A stretch of DNA of 64,000 nt, taken from positions 84,673 to 148,672 of the forward strand of contig CAZEKF010000001.1 of NCBI GenBank assembly GCA_964512765.1, in the 5' to 3' direction. Made by a program: the position numbers and the translations under genes. The stretch is from GW2011-AR15 sp964512765 (lineage in GTDB: Archaea; Nanobdellota; Nanobdellia; Woesearchaeales; GW2011-AR15). Shown here one piece after another: positions 1 through 9,074 of this stretch. The notes beneath the pieces are model-generated. The model did no database searches, was not told the origin of the DNA, and saw nothing but the letters and a program-made list of their open reading frames with translations. Numbering within the stretch: the first letter of the stretch is position 1; every line of letters starts with the position of its first letter.

Positions 1-8
1 TTAACATT

Positions 9-158
9 ATGGCACTCTGTCCGCACTGTAAAAAAGAATTAAAATTAAATACATTAGACAAAGAAACATTAGGTGTTGGTTTTTTTAAACAAGAGATAAT
101 GTATTCATGTCCTGTGTGCAAGAAAGTATTGGGATTCAGCAGAGGAAAGTATGGATAA
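9..158 (+). CDS. Small zinc-ribbon protein, 49 aa
   Basis: This short ORF reads MALCPHCKKE... and ends FSRGKYG. Two CxxC pairs (C4/C7 and C34/C37) are about 27 residues apart, the spacing of a single zinc ribbon, so it should bind one Zn and probably contacts nucleic acid or another protein. Its stop overlaps the start of the downstream methyltransferase by 8 bases (ATGGATAA), so the two are likely translationally coupled. The zinc-ribbon fold is well supported; the partner and function are not known. Confidence 0.7.
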   Translation: MALCPHCKKELKLNTLDKETLGVGFFKQEIMYSCPVCKKVLGFSRGKYG

Positions 159-822
159 AAAACTAATAATGCTCCAACCATTAAAACTTGTGATATTCTT
201 ATTAATGTTATTCTGGGGAGCAGGCACATGGAATTATTGGCAAGGCTGGGTATTTTTTGGATATATGATTGTTATGATGATAGTTGTTTTGTTTTTGTTC
301 AGAGATAAAATGGATCTTGCTAGGGAAAGATTGCATCCTGGTAAAGGCATGAAATCATGGGACAAAGTAATAGCAGTTGTTGGAATAATATTGTTTTCAG
401 CTGTGTTTATTATTTCAATACTTGATTCTGGCAGATATCATTGGACAAAACCATTATCAGCTTATTTTTATGCAATAACTTACATAGTTTTCACAATAGG
501 CAATATACTCATTTTGTGGGCAATGTATACTTGTAAATGGTTTTCAAGCGTTGTAAGAATACAAAAAGACAGAAAACAAAAAGTTTGCAAGCAAGGACCG
601 TATAAGATAGTAAGACACCCTGGATACTCTGGCAGTTTTTTCATGTTTCTCACATTGCCTTTAGTGTTTGGGTCGTTGTATGCTTTGATACCTGCAGTGT
701 TTGTTGTTCCAGTTTTAATAATAAGAACATATCTTGAAGATAAATCATTGCAAAAAGAACTAAAAGGTTACAAACAATACACTAAAGAAACCAAATATAG
801 ATTATTTCCAGGTGTTTGGTAA
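151..822 (+). CDS. Isoprenylcysteine carboxyl methyltransferase (ICMT)-family membrane protein
   Basis: This is a 223-residue multi-pass membrane protein with about five hydrophobic segments. The C-terminal half carries the ICMT/PEMT-type SAM-binding signature: GPYKIVRHPGYSG around residues 149-161, then an acidic region (LEDKSL) and the terminal YKQYTKETKYRLFPGVW. Family members methylate isoprenylated cysteine or phospholipid head groups at the membrane. Archaeal members have no proven substrate, so specificity is open. It is coupled to the zinc ribbon upstream by an 8-base overlap and is convergent with the radical SAM gene 3 bases downstream. Confidence 0.85.
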   Translation: MDKKLIMLQPLKLVIFLLMLFWGAGTWNYWQGWVFFGYMIVMMIVVLFLFRDKMDLARERLHPGKGMKSWDKVIAVVGIILFSAVFIISILDSGRYHWTKPLSAYFYAITYIVFTIGNILILWAMYTCKWFSSVVRIQKDRKQKVCKQGPYKIVRHPGYSGSFFMFLTLPLVFGSLYALIPAVFVVPVLIIRTYLEDKSLQKELKGYKQYTKETKYRLFPGVW

Positions 823-825
823 TTT

Positions 826-2154
826 TTAACAATTAAGACTCTGTTCTTTACATGCATTAATAACTTTTGGAACTTTGTTTATTTGATTGATTTGACTATT
901 GTATTTTCTTTTTAGTTTTGAAATTTGTTCTTTTGCTAATCCTGCTTTTGGATTAAAGATTATTTTCTCCCCAAGCAAAGTTCGTTTTTCTTTTGATATG
1001 TTTTTAATTCCAAACTTATCACGATGTTCATATGCTCTACTACCTTTTTGCAACCCAAACACAGTTGGTGAAATTAAGTCAATTTGATCTTTACTTTCTT
1101 CTAAAAAGGTGATAGTTTCCATGAATTCAGGTTCAGTTTCTGTTGGAAACCCGAACATGGTGTAAACAATATTCTTTATACCTAATTTGCTAGATTCTTT
1201 CAACACTATTGAATTTTGTTTAGCATTTGTTCCTTTATTCATAAAATCTAAGATTCTTTGTGAACCTGATTCAATGCCCCATGCTGCGCTTCTTAACCCT
1301 GCTTTGTATAATCTAGGCAGGAGATCTATGATCCATTTTTCAGGCCTTAGCTGCATCCAGAAGTCAATGTCATAATTATTCATAAGATCAATTATTTCTA
1401 TAAGTCTCTTTTTGGAAAAACCATCGTCAATAAAAAACACTTTCTTCATATTATTTTTTTCAATTGAGTCTTTGATAAAATCCAAACGAATAGTTTCATA
1501 TTTCTTGTTACCGTGATGAGTACAAAACGCACAGAGTTTGTACGGACAGGAATGTGTTGTTCTTATTGGATATACTGTTTCTTTTGAAAAATATTTACTT
1601 TTATCATATTTTGAAAAATCAAGAAAGGATTTTTCCATGTTTTTCTTTTCTTTAGCACCTAATTTAATCAGGTGTTTAATTAATTGATCATAATTATCTA
1701 GATATAATGCTTTATCTTTGATTTTTGTACAGTCTGCTGGACCGCCAATAATAACCTTTATTCCTTTTTTGTTTAATTCATCTATGATTCCATTTGTAAG
1801 AAATACTTGGCTATTATATGTTAAGCTTAATGCCACAACATCAGGTTTTTTAGATAAAATTTGTTTAATCAAGAAATCAAAACCAAGTGGTTTTTTACCC
1901 GATACAGCATTTTTAGATATCTTTGGATAAACATGTCTAGTTTCATTTAAGAACTCTTCTAGTACTAAGAAATAATCTTCAGATTTAATTCTTTTATAGA
2001 AGCTATTAAACTGTTTATAATGATACTCACTGTTCAAATCAAGAACATCAATATCTTCATCAAGACAAGAACTTAACACAGAATGCATCATTGTTATTGA
2101 ATATGGCATTACTGTAGGTATATGCACTGGAACATCAATAAGTAAGATTTTCAT
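826..2154 (-). CDS. B12-binding-type radical SAM protein
   Basis: The N-terminal 160 residues look like a cobalamin-binding (B12-binding/Rossmann) domain: KILLIDVPVHIP at the start, then DVVALSLTYNS and VIIGGPADC. The radical SAM TIM barrel follows, with the cluster-binding cysteines in SCPYKLCAFC. The spacing is CX4CX2C rather than the usual CX3CX2C. Later motifs fit Elp3-like radical SAM proteins (FFIDDGF, AAWGIESGSQRILDFMNKGT, YTMFGFPTETEPEF). Such proteins modify lipids, tetrapyrroles or other metabolites; the substrate cannot be read here. It is transcribed alone, convergent with the ICMT-like gene. Confidence 0.85.
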   Translation of the reverse strand: MKILLIDVPVHIPTVMPYSITMMHSVLSSCLDEDIDVLDLNSEYHYKQFNSFYKRIKSEDYFLVLEEFLNETRHVYPKISKNAVSGKKPLGFDFLIKQILSKKPDVVALSLTYNSQVFLTNGIIDELNKKGIKVIIGGPADCTKIKDKALYLDNYDQLIKHLIKLGAKEKKNMEKSFLDFSKYDKSKYFSKETVYPIRTTHSCPYKLCAFCTHHGNKKYETIRLDFIKDSIEKNNMKKVFFIDDGFSKKRLIEIIDLMNNYDIDFWMQLRPEKWIIDLLPRLYKAGLRSAAWGIESGSQRILDFMNKGTNAKQNSIVLKESSKLGIKNIVYTMFGFPTETEPEFMETITFLEESKDQIDLISPTVFGLQKGSRAYEHRDKFGIKNISKEKRTLLGEKIIFNPKAGLAKEQISKLKRKYNSQINQINKVPKVINACKEQSLNC

Positions 2155-2220
2155 TATTTGTTTTAAAAATAAGAAGTTTTTAATTTTAACTGATTGGCAA
2201 TTGAATAAAAAAACCTTGAT

Positions 2221-2940
2221 TTACTTTTCTAGTTCTTCGGGTACATTTGGTCCATCTCCAAAATCATGTCCTAAACCATATAGATCATCAGGATTAAAAT
2301 CTACTATCATTTCCAAGACAAGCGCGCTTCCCAAACATCGATATCTCCCTAATCCTTCAATATCAACATAGTCTAAAAGGCGAACCGTGCCACCACTGTA
2401 TTCACATGCTCTGGTGTCTGGAGTAGCAGTACTTAATCCCTCTGATGGAACATAGTCAGGATCTGCACCAAAAGAACCTGTTGTCCATCCACTTCCACTT
2501 GGACAAACCATATGAGTTAAAGTATACACAGGATCTAGTGATGGATATTCTTTGGAAGGACTACCTTGAGTGCAAACTTCTCCTTTAACTTCGGTTTTTT
2601 CTGCAATTCCTTCTTCCCTATCTGAAAAATTTCCTGTTCCTGGATGAAAGTAAGTTTCATCAGAATACAAATCACCCCAAAAAGTACCTGATTCTGGTTT
2701 AAAAGGAGGTGGAGTACTTGTCACAGTACCACCGCTTGTTTTACAAGCAAGAGCTAATGCTAAAATCAAAAAAGAATAAAGTAATACACCTTTTAATCCA
2801 CCACTAAAATACATCCCATTATGCCCTAATTTGCTCCTAACTGCTCTTTGAGATTTAAAAATATGAAGTAATTCACCAGAATCAAAATTACCAAAAGGAG
2901 ACTGCACATCATTAACTACGTTTTCTAATGCTAATACCAT
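2221..2940 (-). CDS. Hypothetical exported lipoprotein-like protein
   Basis: I do not recognise this 239-residue protein. A hydrophobic stretch at residues 51-65 ends in LALAC (Cys66), which resembles a lipobox. A Pro/Thr/Ser-rich linker follows (TSTPPPFKPESG), then a domain with several cysteines and many Gly/Pro/Asp residues. If Met43 (base 2814) were the true start, the protein would have a classic 23-residue lipoprotein signal peptide. The annotated start adds 42 polar residues before it. The ectodomain gives no family match by eye. It stands alone between the radical SAM gene and glmS. Confidence 0.5.
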   Translation of the reverse strand: MVLALENVVNDVQSPFGNFDSGELLHIFKSQRAVRSKLGHNGMYFSGGLKGVLLYSFLILALALACKTSGGTVTSTPPPFKPESGTFWGDLYSDETYFHPGTGNFSDREEGIAEKTEVKGEVCTQGSPSKEYPSLDPVYTLTHMVCPSGSGWTTGSFGADPDYVPSEGLSTATPDTRACEYSGGTVRLLDYVDIEGLGRYRCLGSALVLEMIVDFNPDDLYGLGHDFGDGPNVPEELEK

Positions 2941-3061
2941 TTTTAACCAAATTTACGCTTTTTAAGTTAAAAAACCCTGTTCGCTTTATAAATCTTTCGA
3001 TTATTTAACTACTTTTAAGTAACAATATTGTGAAAATTGTTTTAACGAATATTATTGAGAA

Positions 3062-4771
3062 TTATTTAACTGTGACACTTTTAGCCAAATTTCTTGGTTT
3101 ATCAATAGGCAAATCTCTTTTCAGAGCAATATAGTATGTCAACAACTGTCCAACTATTGTCGCTAAAATCCCAAACTTACCGTCGTTAGTTGTTTTTAAT
3201 TTAACATCTCCGTCAAACTCGTTTGTTATTTTAATTACATTAGCGCCTCTTGCCTCAACTTCTTTTAAATTAGATAGCATGTCATAATCTTTGTTACTAA
3301 TTAAACCAATAACAGGAGTACCTTTTTCTATTAAAGCAATCGTCCCATGTTTTAACTCACCGCCCATCATGCCTTCAGCGTGCATGTATGAAATTTCTTT
3401 TATTTTTAGAGCCATTTCCCTTGCAACTGGATAGCTTAAACCTCTGCCCAGAACATAAATGTCTTTTTCTTCATAAACAAAATTTGCAATTTCCTTAATG
3501 TTATCTATTTGTTCAAAAACTTCACTTATCCTTTCTGGTAAATTATCGAGATTAATGTCAAAACCAAACTCTTTGGCAACTGCTAACATTAACGTAACTT
3601 GATTAACAAAAGATTTTGTAGCAGCAACACAGATTTCTTGGCCAGCTAATATGTTTAATGATATTTCAGACATTCTTTGAACAGTTGAATGAGGAACATT
3701 AACAATAGAGGCAATCTTAGCTTTTCTTTTCTTAGCATATTTCAAAGCTTCAATAATATCCATAGTTTCCCCAGATTGAGATATAGGAATAACTAAAGTA
3801 TTTGAATCAACAGTAATGAAATGTTCAAATTCAGAAGCAATTATTGCTTGCGCATCTACACCGGCTTTATGTAAATAATATACGCCTAGAAGAGCAGCAT
3901 GATATGAAGTACCACATGCAACAAACACTACTCGTTTACTATCTTTAATTAATTTAACAAACCTGTTAAACTTATCTTTTTGTTCTGTCTTTAATGAAGA
4001 TAGTAATCTCTTGACAACATAAGGCTCTTCCATGATTTCTTTTATCATATAATGTTTATAGTTATCTAGTGTAGATTCTTCCTGTTCCCATTCAACTTCC
4101 TGTATTTTTTTATTGACAGGATTGCCGTCTTTATCATAGAATTTGTAACTATCTGCTGAGACAATGGCAAATTCATCATTTTCAAAAAACACAGCCAGAC
4201 TTGAGACATCAGAGAAAGCATAAATGTCAGAGGCAAGATAGTATTCATTTTCACCAATGCCTAGAACTAATGGACTGTCACGTTTTAATGCGTAGATATT
4301 GTCATCACCATCTATCATGACTAAGAGAGCGAACTCTCCTTTTATGTGTTTTACAAAATCAACACACACGTCTTTCATGGGTTTTGTCTTCAATCTTTCT
4401 TCAAAATAGTGAGCTGCAACTTCACTGTCTGTCTCACTAATAAATCTATGACCTCTTTTAATCAATTCTTCTTTTATTGCTTCATAATTTTCAATTATGC
4501 CATTGTGAACTATTGTTACTTTTCCTGATTTATGAGGATGCGCATTTGCATCTGTTACACCACCGTGTGTCGCCCATCGTGTGTGTGAAATAATCTTTTT
4601 AGTTTTGTCTTCGCTATCTGGAACAGTAATATGGCCTGTTTTTTTGAACAATTTACTATCATAATAATAACCAAAAGAATCATAACCACGGTAGTCTAAC
4701 TTTTTTAATCTTTTAACAGCATCCTTTACATAAAATTCATTTACTGAATTAATTCCAACAATACCGCACAT
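3062..4771 (-). CDS. glmS: Glucosamine-fructose-6-phosphate aminotransferase (isomerizing)
   Basis: This enzyme makes glucosamine-6-phosphate from fructose-6-phosphate and glutamine. I start at the ATG giving MCGIVGI, because the catalytic N-terminal nucleophile must be the Cys exposed after Met removal; a TTG one codon upstream is an alternative ORF start only. An N-terminal class II glutamine amidotransferase domain is followed by two SIS sugar-isomerase domains (VACGTSYHAALLG, ISQSGETMD, LGRGLSYPVA). The C-terminus PRNLAKSVTVK is nearly identical to the bacterial enzyme. At about 569 residues it is shorter than the roughly 609 of E. coli. It is the last gene of the UDP-GlcNAc operon, joined to the EamA gene by TGATG. 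Confidence 0.96.
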   Translation of the reverse strand: MCGIVGINSVNEFYVKDAVKRLKKLDYRGYDSFGYYYDSKLFKKTGHITVPDSEDKTKKIISHTRWATHGGVTDANAHPHKSGKVTIVHNGIIENYEAIKEELIKRGHRFISETDSEVAAHYFEERLKTKPMKDVCVDFVKHIKGEFALLVMIDGDDNIYALKRDSPLVLGIGENEYYLASDIYAFSDVSSLAVFFENDEFAIVSADSYKFYDKDGNPVNKKIQEVEWEQEESTLDNYKHYMIKEIMEEPYVVKRLLSSLKTEQKDKFNRFVKLIKDSKRVVFVACGTSYHAALLGVYYLHKAGVDAQAIIASEFEHFITVDSNTLVIPISQSGETMDIIEALKYAKKRKAKIASIVNVPHSTVQRMSEISLNILAGQEICVAATKSFVNQVTLMLAVAKEFGFDINLDNLPERISEVFEQIDNIKEIANFVYEEKDIYVLGRGLSYPVAREMALKIKEISYMHAEGMMGGELKHGTIALIEKGTPVIGLISNKDYDMLSNLKEVEARGANVIKITNEFDGDVKLKTTNDGKFGILATIVGQLLTYYIALKRDLPIDKPRNLAKSVTVK

Positions 4772-5655
4772 CAATTTTCACCTTTTAGACTTTGATCAAA
4801 TTTTTTAAAATTTAAATTTATGATTATAATTGATGACAAAATAAAAAATGCACCAATCAGTTCATAAAATGAAAACATTTCATTGTAAACAACATAACTA
4901 ATGATTATTCCGAAAAATGCTTGGGAGACTCCAAGAATGCCTGCTATGTTAGCTAACACGTTTTTCAATCCAAGATTCATTAATGTATATCCGATAATAT
5001 TTAATATTGCCATTAATACAATATAGAACCCAGTCATGAAACTGAATGAAATATTAACCGGAGTTTCAAAGATAAGTACGAATGGGAGTAAAAAAAAACC
5101 AGCAAAAAAAGTTGTGTAAAACAATCTAGTTCTTATGTCAATGTTTCTCATACTTCTTATGATAACAATATAAGGTGCATAAATAACCGCAGAAATTAGT
5201 GCATAAACAATGCCTATGTCAAGATTTGAAAAATCTGGTCTGAATACAATTAAGATACCTATTACAGAGGTAATAATTGCAAGGATTGCACTTAATTTTA
5301 TTTTTTCTTTTAATAGTTTCCAGCTTATCAATAACGTGAAAATCGGAGAGAGCTGTAAAAACGTGGACGCATTCCCATAATTTGTGTTTAAGAACGCAAG
5401 AACAACAAATACCACCATTAACCCGTAACCGAAAAAACCTGCAACAAAAAGTTTAAATAGATTTTTTGAAGATACTTTTAAGAATTTTTTATCTTTAATT
5501 GAGAAAAATATAAGATAAAATAACGTCGCGATAATTAATCTATATGAAACTTGTGTTATGGGCATTAACTCTTTATTTAACTCTCGTGTAAAAATTCCTA
5601 ATGTTGAAAAAATCAAGTTTGCAAGTATTAAATAAAATTCTCCTTTAATATTCAT
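4771..5655 (-). CDS. EamA/DMT-family transporter
   Basis: This 294-residue membrane protein has about ten hydrophobic segments in two similar halves, the layout of drug/metabolite transporters (EamA). The first half includes FLQLSPIFTLLISWKLLKEKI, and the second includes AGILGVSQAFFGIIISYVVYNE. It sits inside the glmM-glmU-glmS operon. It overlaps glmU by ATGA upstream and glmS by one base downstream, so tight co-translation is expected. The position suggests transport of an amino sugar or a related metabolite, but family members move many small molecules, so the substrate is inference. Confidence 0.88.
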   Translation of the reverse strand: MNIKGEFYLILANLIFSTLGIFTRELNKELMPITQVSYRLIIATLFYLIFFSIKDKKFLKVSSKNLFKLFVAGFFGYGLMVVFVVLAFLNTNYGNASTFLQLSPIFTLLISWKLLKEKIKLSAILAIITSVIGILIVFRPDFSNLDIGIVYALISAVIYAPYIVIIRSMRNIDIRTRLFYTTFFAGFFLLPFVLIFETPVNISFSFMTGFYIVLMAILNIIGYTLMNLGLKNVLANIAGILGVSQAFFGIIISYVVYNEMFSFYELIGAFFILSSIIIINLNFKKFDQSLKGEN

Positions 5656-6827
5656 TTTATATCTTTCTTAACTATCTCACCTGGCAAAGTTGTTTTATTT
5701 GGCCAAATCTTTCTTCCTGGGTAAATACTTGTGTAAATACCTAATTTTACATTATCACCAATAATAGTGCCAAGCTTTCTTCTACCTGTGCAAACTAAGT
5801 TATCTTTTACAGGTGTTTTAATATTTTCATTATCATGTCTTAGATTAGCTGTAATAACTCCTGCTGCAACATTAACGTTATCACCAATAACAGAATCTCC
5901 AACATAAGCTAAATGTGCAATACAAGTATTATCTCCAATTATTGAATTTTTAATATCAACTGCGTTTCCAACTTTAGAATTATTTCCAATAGCGGTTCCT
6001 GCTCTAATATAGCAATTGGGCCCAATCACACAGTTTTTTCCAATAACAACAGGGCCTTCAATATAAGATCCTGCTTTAACAATGGTTCCTTTTCCAATAA
6101 CAACTTCTCCTTTAATTGTTGTGCCTTTTTCAACATCTCCTTTGATCTCTTTTTTAATCTTTTTTAAGAAAAATTCATTTATTTCCAATAAATTCCAAGG
6201 GTATGATGTTGCTAACCAATAATCTTCAACAATTTCATTATGAACTTTTTTATTATCTTTAACAAGGTGTTTGATATAATCAACAATTTCATATTCTCCT
6301 CTTTTTGATTTTTTAAGTTCATAATTGAAAATATCTGTTTTAAACACATACAATCCTGTGTTTGCTATTCCTTTGGTTTTGTCAGGCTTTTCTTTTATCT
6401 CTTTAACACAACCCTTCTCTAGGACAAGTTCACCGAATCTGTGTAAATCATTAACTTCTTTACCTAAAACACAATAATCATGCTTAACACATTTTTCAAT
6501 ATCTTTTCTTGAGAATAAATCATCACCGTTCATCACAATAAAATTATCTTTTAGCAAACTTTTTGCTTTGATAACTGCCATACCTGTGCCACTTGCATAT
6601 TTTTGTTCAACGTACTTTAGTTTAATATTTTCATAACTATCACCAAAATATTCTTTGATCATGTTATTTCCAACAATAATAATAACTTCATCAACTAATC
6701 CATGTAACTGATCAAGGTTATGTTCAATTATTGTTTTATTAGCTACTTTAAGAAGACCTTTAGGCTTTACTAAAGTTAAAGGATATGTTCTTGTGCCTTT
6801 TCCTGCACCTAAAATAACTGCTTGCAT
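5652..6827 (-). CDS. glmU: Bifunctional GlmU-like nucleotidyltransferase/acetyltransferase
   Basis: The N-terminal nucleotidyltransferase domain starts MQAVILGAGKGTRTYPLT, the G-rich nucleotide-binding loop, followed by KPKGLLKVANK and NGDDLF for the metal site. From about residue 240 the protein becomes a left-handed beta-helix of hexapeptide repeats (KGEVVIGKGTIVKAGSYIE, VVIGKNCVIG), typical of acetyltransferases. In archaea this fusion makes UDP-GlcNAc from glucosamine-1-phosphate. It lies 3 bases after glmM and overlaps the EamA gene by 4 bases. The catalytic pair could also act on other hexose-1-phosphates, but the operon argues for GlcNAc. Confidence 0.92.
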   Translation of the reverse strand: MQAVILGAGKGTRTYPLTLVKPKGLLKVANKTIIEHNLDQLHGLVDEVIIIVGNNMIKEYFGDSYENIKLKYVEQKYASGTGMAVIKAKSLLKDNFIVMNGDDLFSRKDIEKCVKHDYCVLGKEVNDLHRFGELVLEKGCVKEIKEKPDKTKGIANTGLYVFKTDIFNYELKKSKRGEYEIVDYIKHLVKDNKKVHNEIVEDYWLATSYPWNLLEINEFFLKKIKKEIKGDVEKGTTIKGEVVIGKGTIVKAGSYIEGPVVIGKNCVIGPNCYIRAGTAIGNNSKVGNAVDIKNSIIGDNTCIAHLAYVGDSVIGDNVNVAAGVITANLRHDNENIKTPVKDNLVCTGRRKLGTIIGDNVKLGIYTSIYPGRKIWPNKTTLPGEIVKKDIK

Positions 6828-6830
6828 TTT

Positions 6831-8174
6831 CTAACCAACCTCATTTTTTATTTCATCAGCGATTTTGTTAGCTAATTTTGTTATAAAATCTTTATCAGGC
6901 CCTTCAATCATAACTCTGGCTTTCATTTCTGTGCCTGAATACCTTACTAAGTGTCTTCCTTTATCTCCAAGAACAGTTTTAGCATTTTTAATTTCTTCTT
7001 GAACCTTTGTCATGTTTTCAATAGATTTTTTTTCTTTTACCTGAACATTTACTGTGACTTGAGGATATTTTTCAAGTACAGATGCTAACTCAGACAATTT
7101 CTTTTTAGTTTGTTTCATTATTTTTAATATTTGTAAACCTGCAATCATACCGTCTCCTGTTGAATTATAATCTGAAAAAATAATGTGGCCAGAAAATTCA
7201 CCGCCCAGATTAAAACCAGAGTTGTTCATTTCTTCAATAACATACCTGTCACCGTTTTGTACTCTTATAACTTTGCCGTTATGTTTTTTTATTACTTCAT
7301 CAAATGCAAGGTTAGTATAATGTGTCACAACGACAGTATCTTTGCTAAGTTTGTTCTTTTTCAACAAGTCAAGAGCAGCGATTGCTATAATATGATCGCC
7401 ATCAAGAACATTTCCATTATCATCTACCATAATAATTCTGTCAGCGTCACCATCTAATGTGATACCAACATCAGCTTTTTGTTTTAATACTACTGCTTTT
7501 GTTATTTCAGGATGCAATGCACCGCTGTCTTTGTTAATGTTATTTCCATCTGGAGAATTATTAATTACCATAACTTCAGCACCTAATTCTTTAAGTATCA
7601 AAGGAGCAACTTTGTAAGCTGCACCGTTTGCGCAATCTAATACAATTTTTAGGTTGGTTAGTGGTAAATTGTTTATTGAATTCTTAACAAATTCGATATA
7701 TCTTGCTTGCGCATCTTGGATCCTGTATGCTTTACCTATTTCTTTTGAAGTAATATGATCAGTTTTCATTTCTTTGTTCAAAACATGATCTTCTATTTGC
7801 TCTTCAATCTTATCAGGTAATTTATGACCTTTTGAATCAAAAAACTTAATGCCATTATCTGTTGCAGGGTTATGGCTTGCACTTATCATGATGCCAGCAT
7901 CTGCAGCAAACGACCTAGTAAGATGTGCAACAGCAGGTGTTGGTACTGGGCCAACTAACAATACATCTGCACCCATTGAAGTTAAACCTGCAGTAAGAGC
8001 ATTTTCTAGCATATATCCAGATAATCTAGTATCTTTTCCAATTAGAAAAACTGGTTTTTTCTTACCTTTTGTTAATACAAGAGCAGCAGCTTTACCAAGT
8101 TTTAAAGCTATGTTTGCTGTTATTGGATATGTGTTTGCTTTTCCTCTTACACCGTCTGTACCGAATAATTTCAT
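6831..8174 (-). CDS. glmM: Phosphoglucosamine mutase
   Basis: This 447-residue alpha-D-phosphohexomutase starts MKLFGTDGVRG. The active-site serine loop is ISASHNP, with the phospho-Ser just before HNP near residue 100. The metal-binding loop is DGDADR, the sugar-recognition loop is GGEFSGH, and the C-terminal phosphate-binding loop is RYSGTE. It interconverts glucosamine-6-phosphate and glucosamine-1-phosphate. It is the first gene of the four-gene amino-sugar operon. An AT-rich region with TATA-like sequence lies upstream, shared with the divergent hydrolase gene. Phosphomannomutase activity is an alternative, but the genomic context supports GlmM. Confidence 0.94.
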   Translation of the reverse strand: MKLFGTDGVRGKANTYPITANIALKLGKAAALVLTKGKKKPVFLIGKDTRLSGYMLENALTAGLTSMGADVLLVGPVPTPAVAHLTRSFAADAGIMISASHNPATDNGIKFFDSKGHKLPDKIEEQIEDHVLNKEMKTDHITSKEIGKAYRIQDAQARYIEFVKNSINNLPLTNLKIVLDCANGAAYKVAPLILKELGAEVMVINNSPDGNNINKDSGALHPEITKAVVLKQKADVGITLDGDADRIIMVDDNGNVLDGDHIIAIAALDLLKKNKLSKDTVVVTHYTNLAFDEVIKKHNGKVIRVQNGDRYVIEEMNNSGFNLGGEFSGHIIFSDYNSTGDGMIAGLQILKIMKQTKKKLSELASVLEKYPQVTVNVQVKEKKSIENMTKVQEEIKNAKTVLGDKGRHLVRYSGTEMKARVMIEGPDKDFITKLANKIADEIKNEVG

Positions 8175-8342
8175 GTATTTGATGAATATAGCTTGGTTTA
8201 TATACTTAATTCATAATTATTTTATAATAATCTTGCGGATTAATAGATGAAATAATTAAGTTGTCGTCTATAAATGTTATTTTTGATATTTTAATTATAT
8301 TATGGAAAATTATATAAATATTATAAAATTTCTTATAATAAA

Positions 8343-9074
8343 ATGCCAATAGTAAATGTAAATAAAGTTAGATTAAACTACAAAGTCTTGGGCAAAGGCC
8401 CAGAGCTTGTGTTCTTGCATGGTGGTTGTCTTGATACTAGAGCTTATTCAAAATTACTAAACATATTATCAAAATCATTCAAGGTTTATGGGGTTGATCT
8501 ACCACATCATGGCAAATCAAGTAAATTGCAAAATTACTCTATTAAAGCAGTGGCTTCCTTAATCCAAGGTTTCACTAAAAAACTGAAAATAAAAAACCCT
8601 TATGTGTTTGGTCAGTCAGCTGGATCACTTATTGCAATTTATTATGCAGCGCATTCTAAAAACATAAAAAAACTAATTTTGAGTGCACCACCAGGATTAG
8701 AATATTACAAGAATCCAAATATTTTCATAGTAAAATTGTTTTTTGTTCATCCTTTTGTTAGTTTTATAGTTAATCCGATTATATCTTTATTAATGGCCTA
8801 TGTTGTGCTTACAAATATTCTAAGGAATTTATTCAACAAGAATTATTTTTCAGCTATAAAAAAGGAAGTGTCAAGAGAACACACAGCTCTGGAAAATATT
8901 AGAACAAAAACTTTAATACTATGGCCGAAACATGATATTTTTTTCCCTGTAAAGCTTTCAAAAAATTTTTCACAGAAAATTCCTAATTCAGAATTAATTA
9001 TAGTAAATGGAACTCATGAATGGCTTACATTAAGACCTAAAAAAATATTAAATTATATCGAGGATATAAAATGA
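8343..9074 (+). CDS. Alpha/beta-hydrolase fold protein
   Basis: This 243-residue protein begins with the usual hydrolase strand pattern (VLGKGPELVFLHGGCLD, containing the oxyanion HGG). The nucleophile elbow is GQSAG, with Ser near residue 99, an Asp follows in LILWPKHDIFF, and the catalytic His is in NGTHEW. The substrate is unknown. A TATA-like run (TTATATAAATATT) about 25 bases upstream and the absence of a ribosome binding site suggest a leaderless transcript. It overlaps the next gene, a winged-helix protein, by ATGA, so the two are probably co-regulated. Confidence 0.85.
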   Translation: MPIVNVNKVRLNYKVLGKGPELVFLHGGCLDTRAYSKLLNILSKSFKVYGVDLPHHGKSSKLQNYSIKAVASLIQGFTKKLKIKNPYVFGQSAGSLIAIYYAAHSKNIKKLILSAPPGLEYYKNPNIFIVKLFFVHPFVSFIVNPIISLLMAYVVLTNILRNLFNKNYFSAIKKEVSREHTALENIRTKTLILWPKHDIFFPVKLSKNFSQKIPNSELIIVNGTHEWLTLRPKKILNYIEDIK

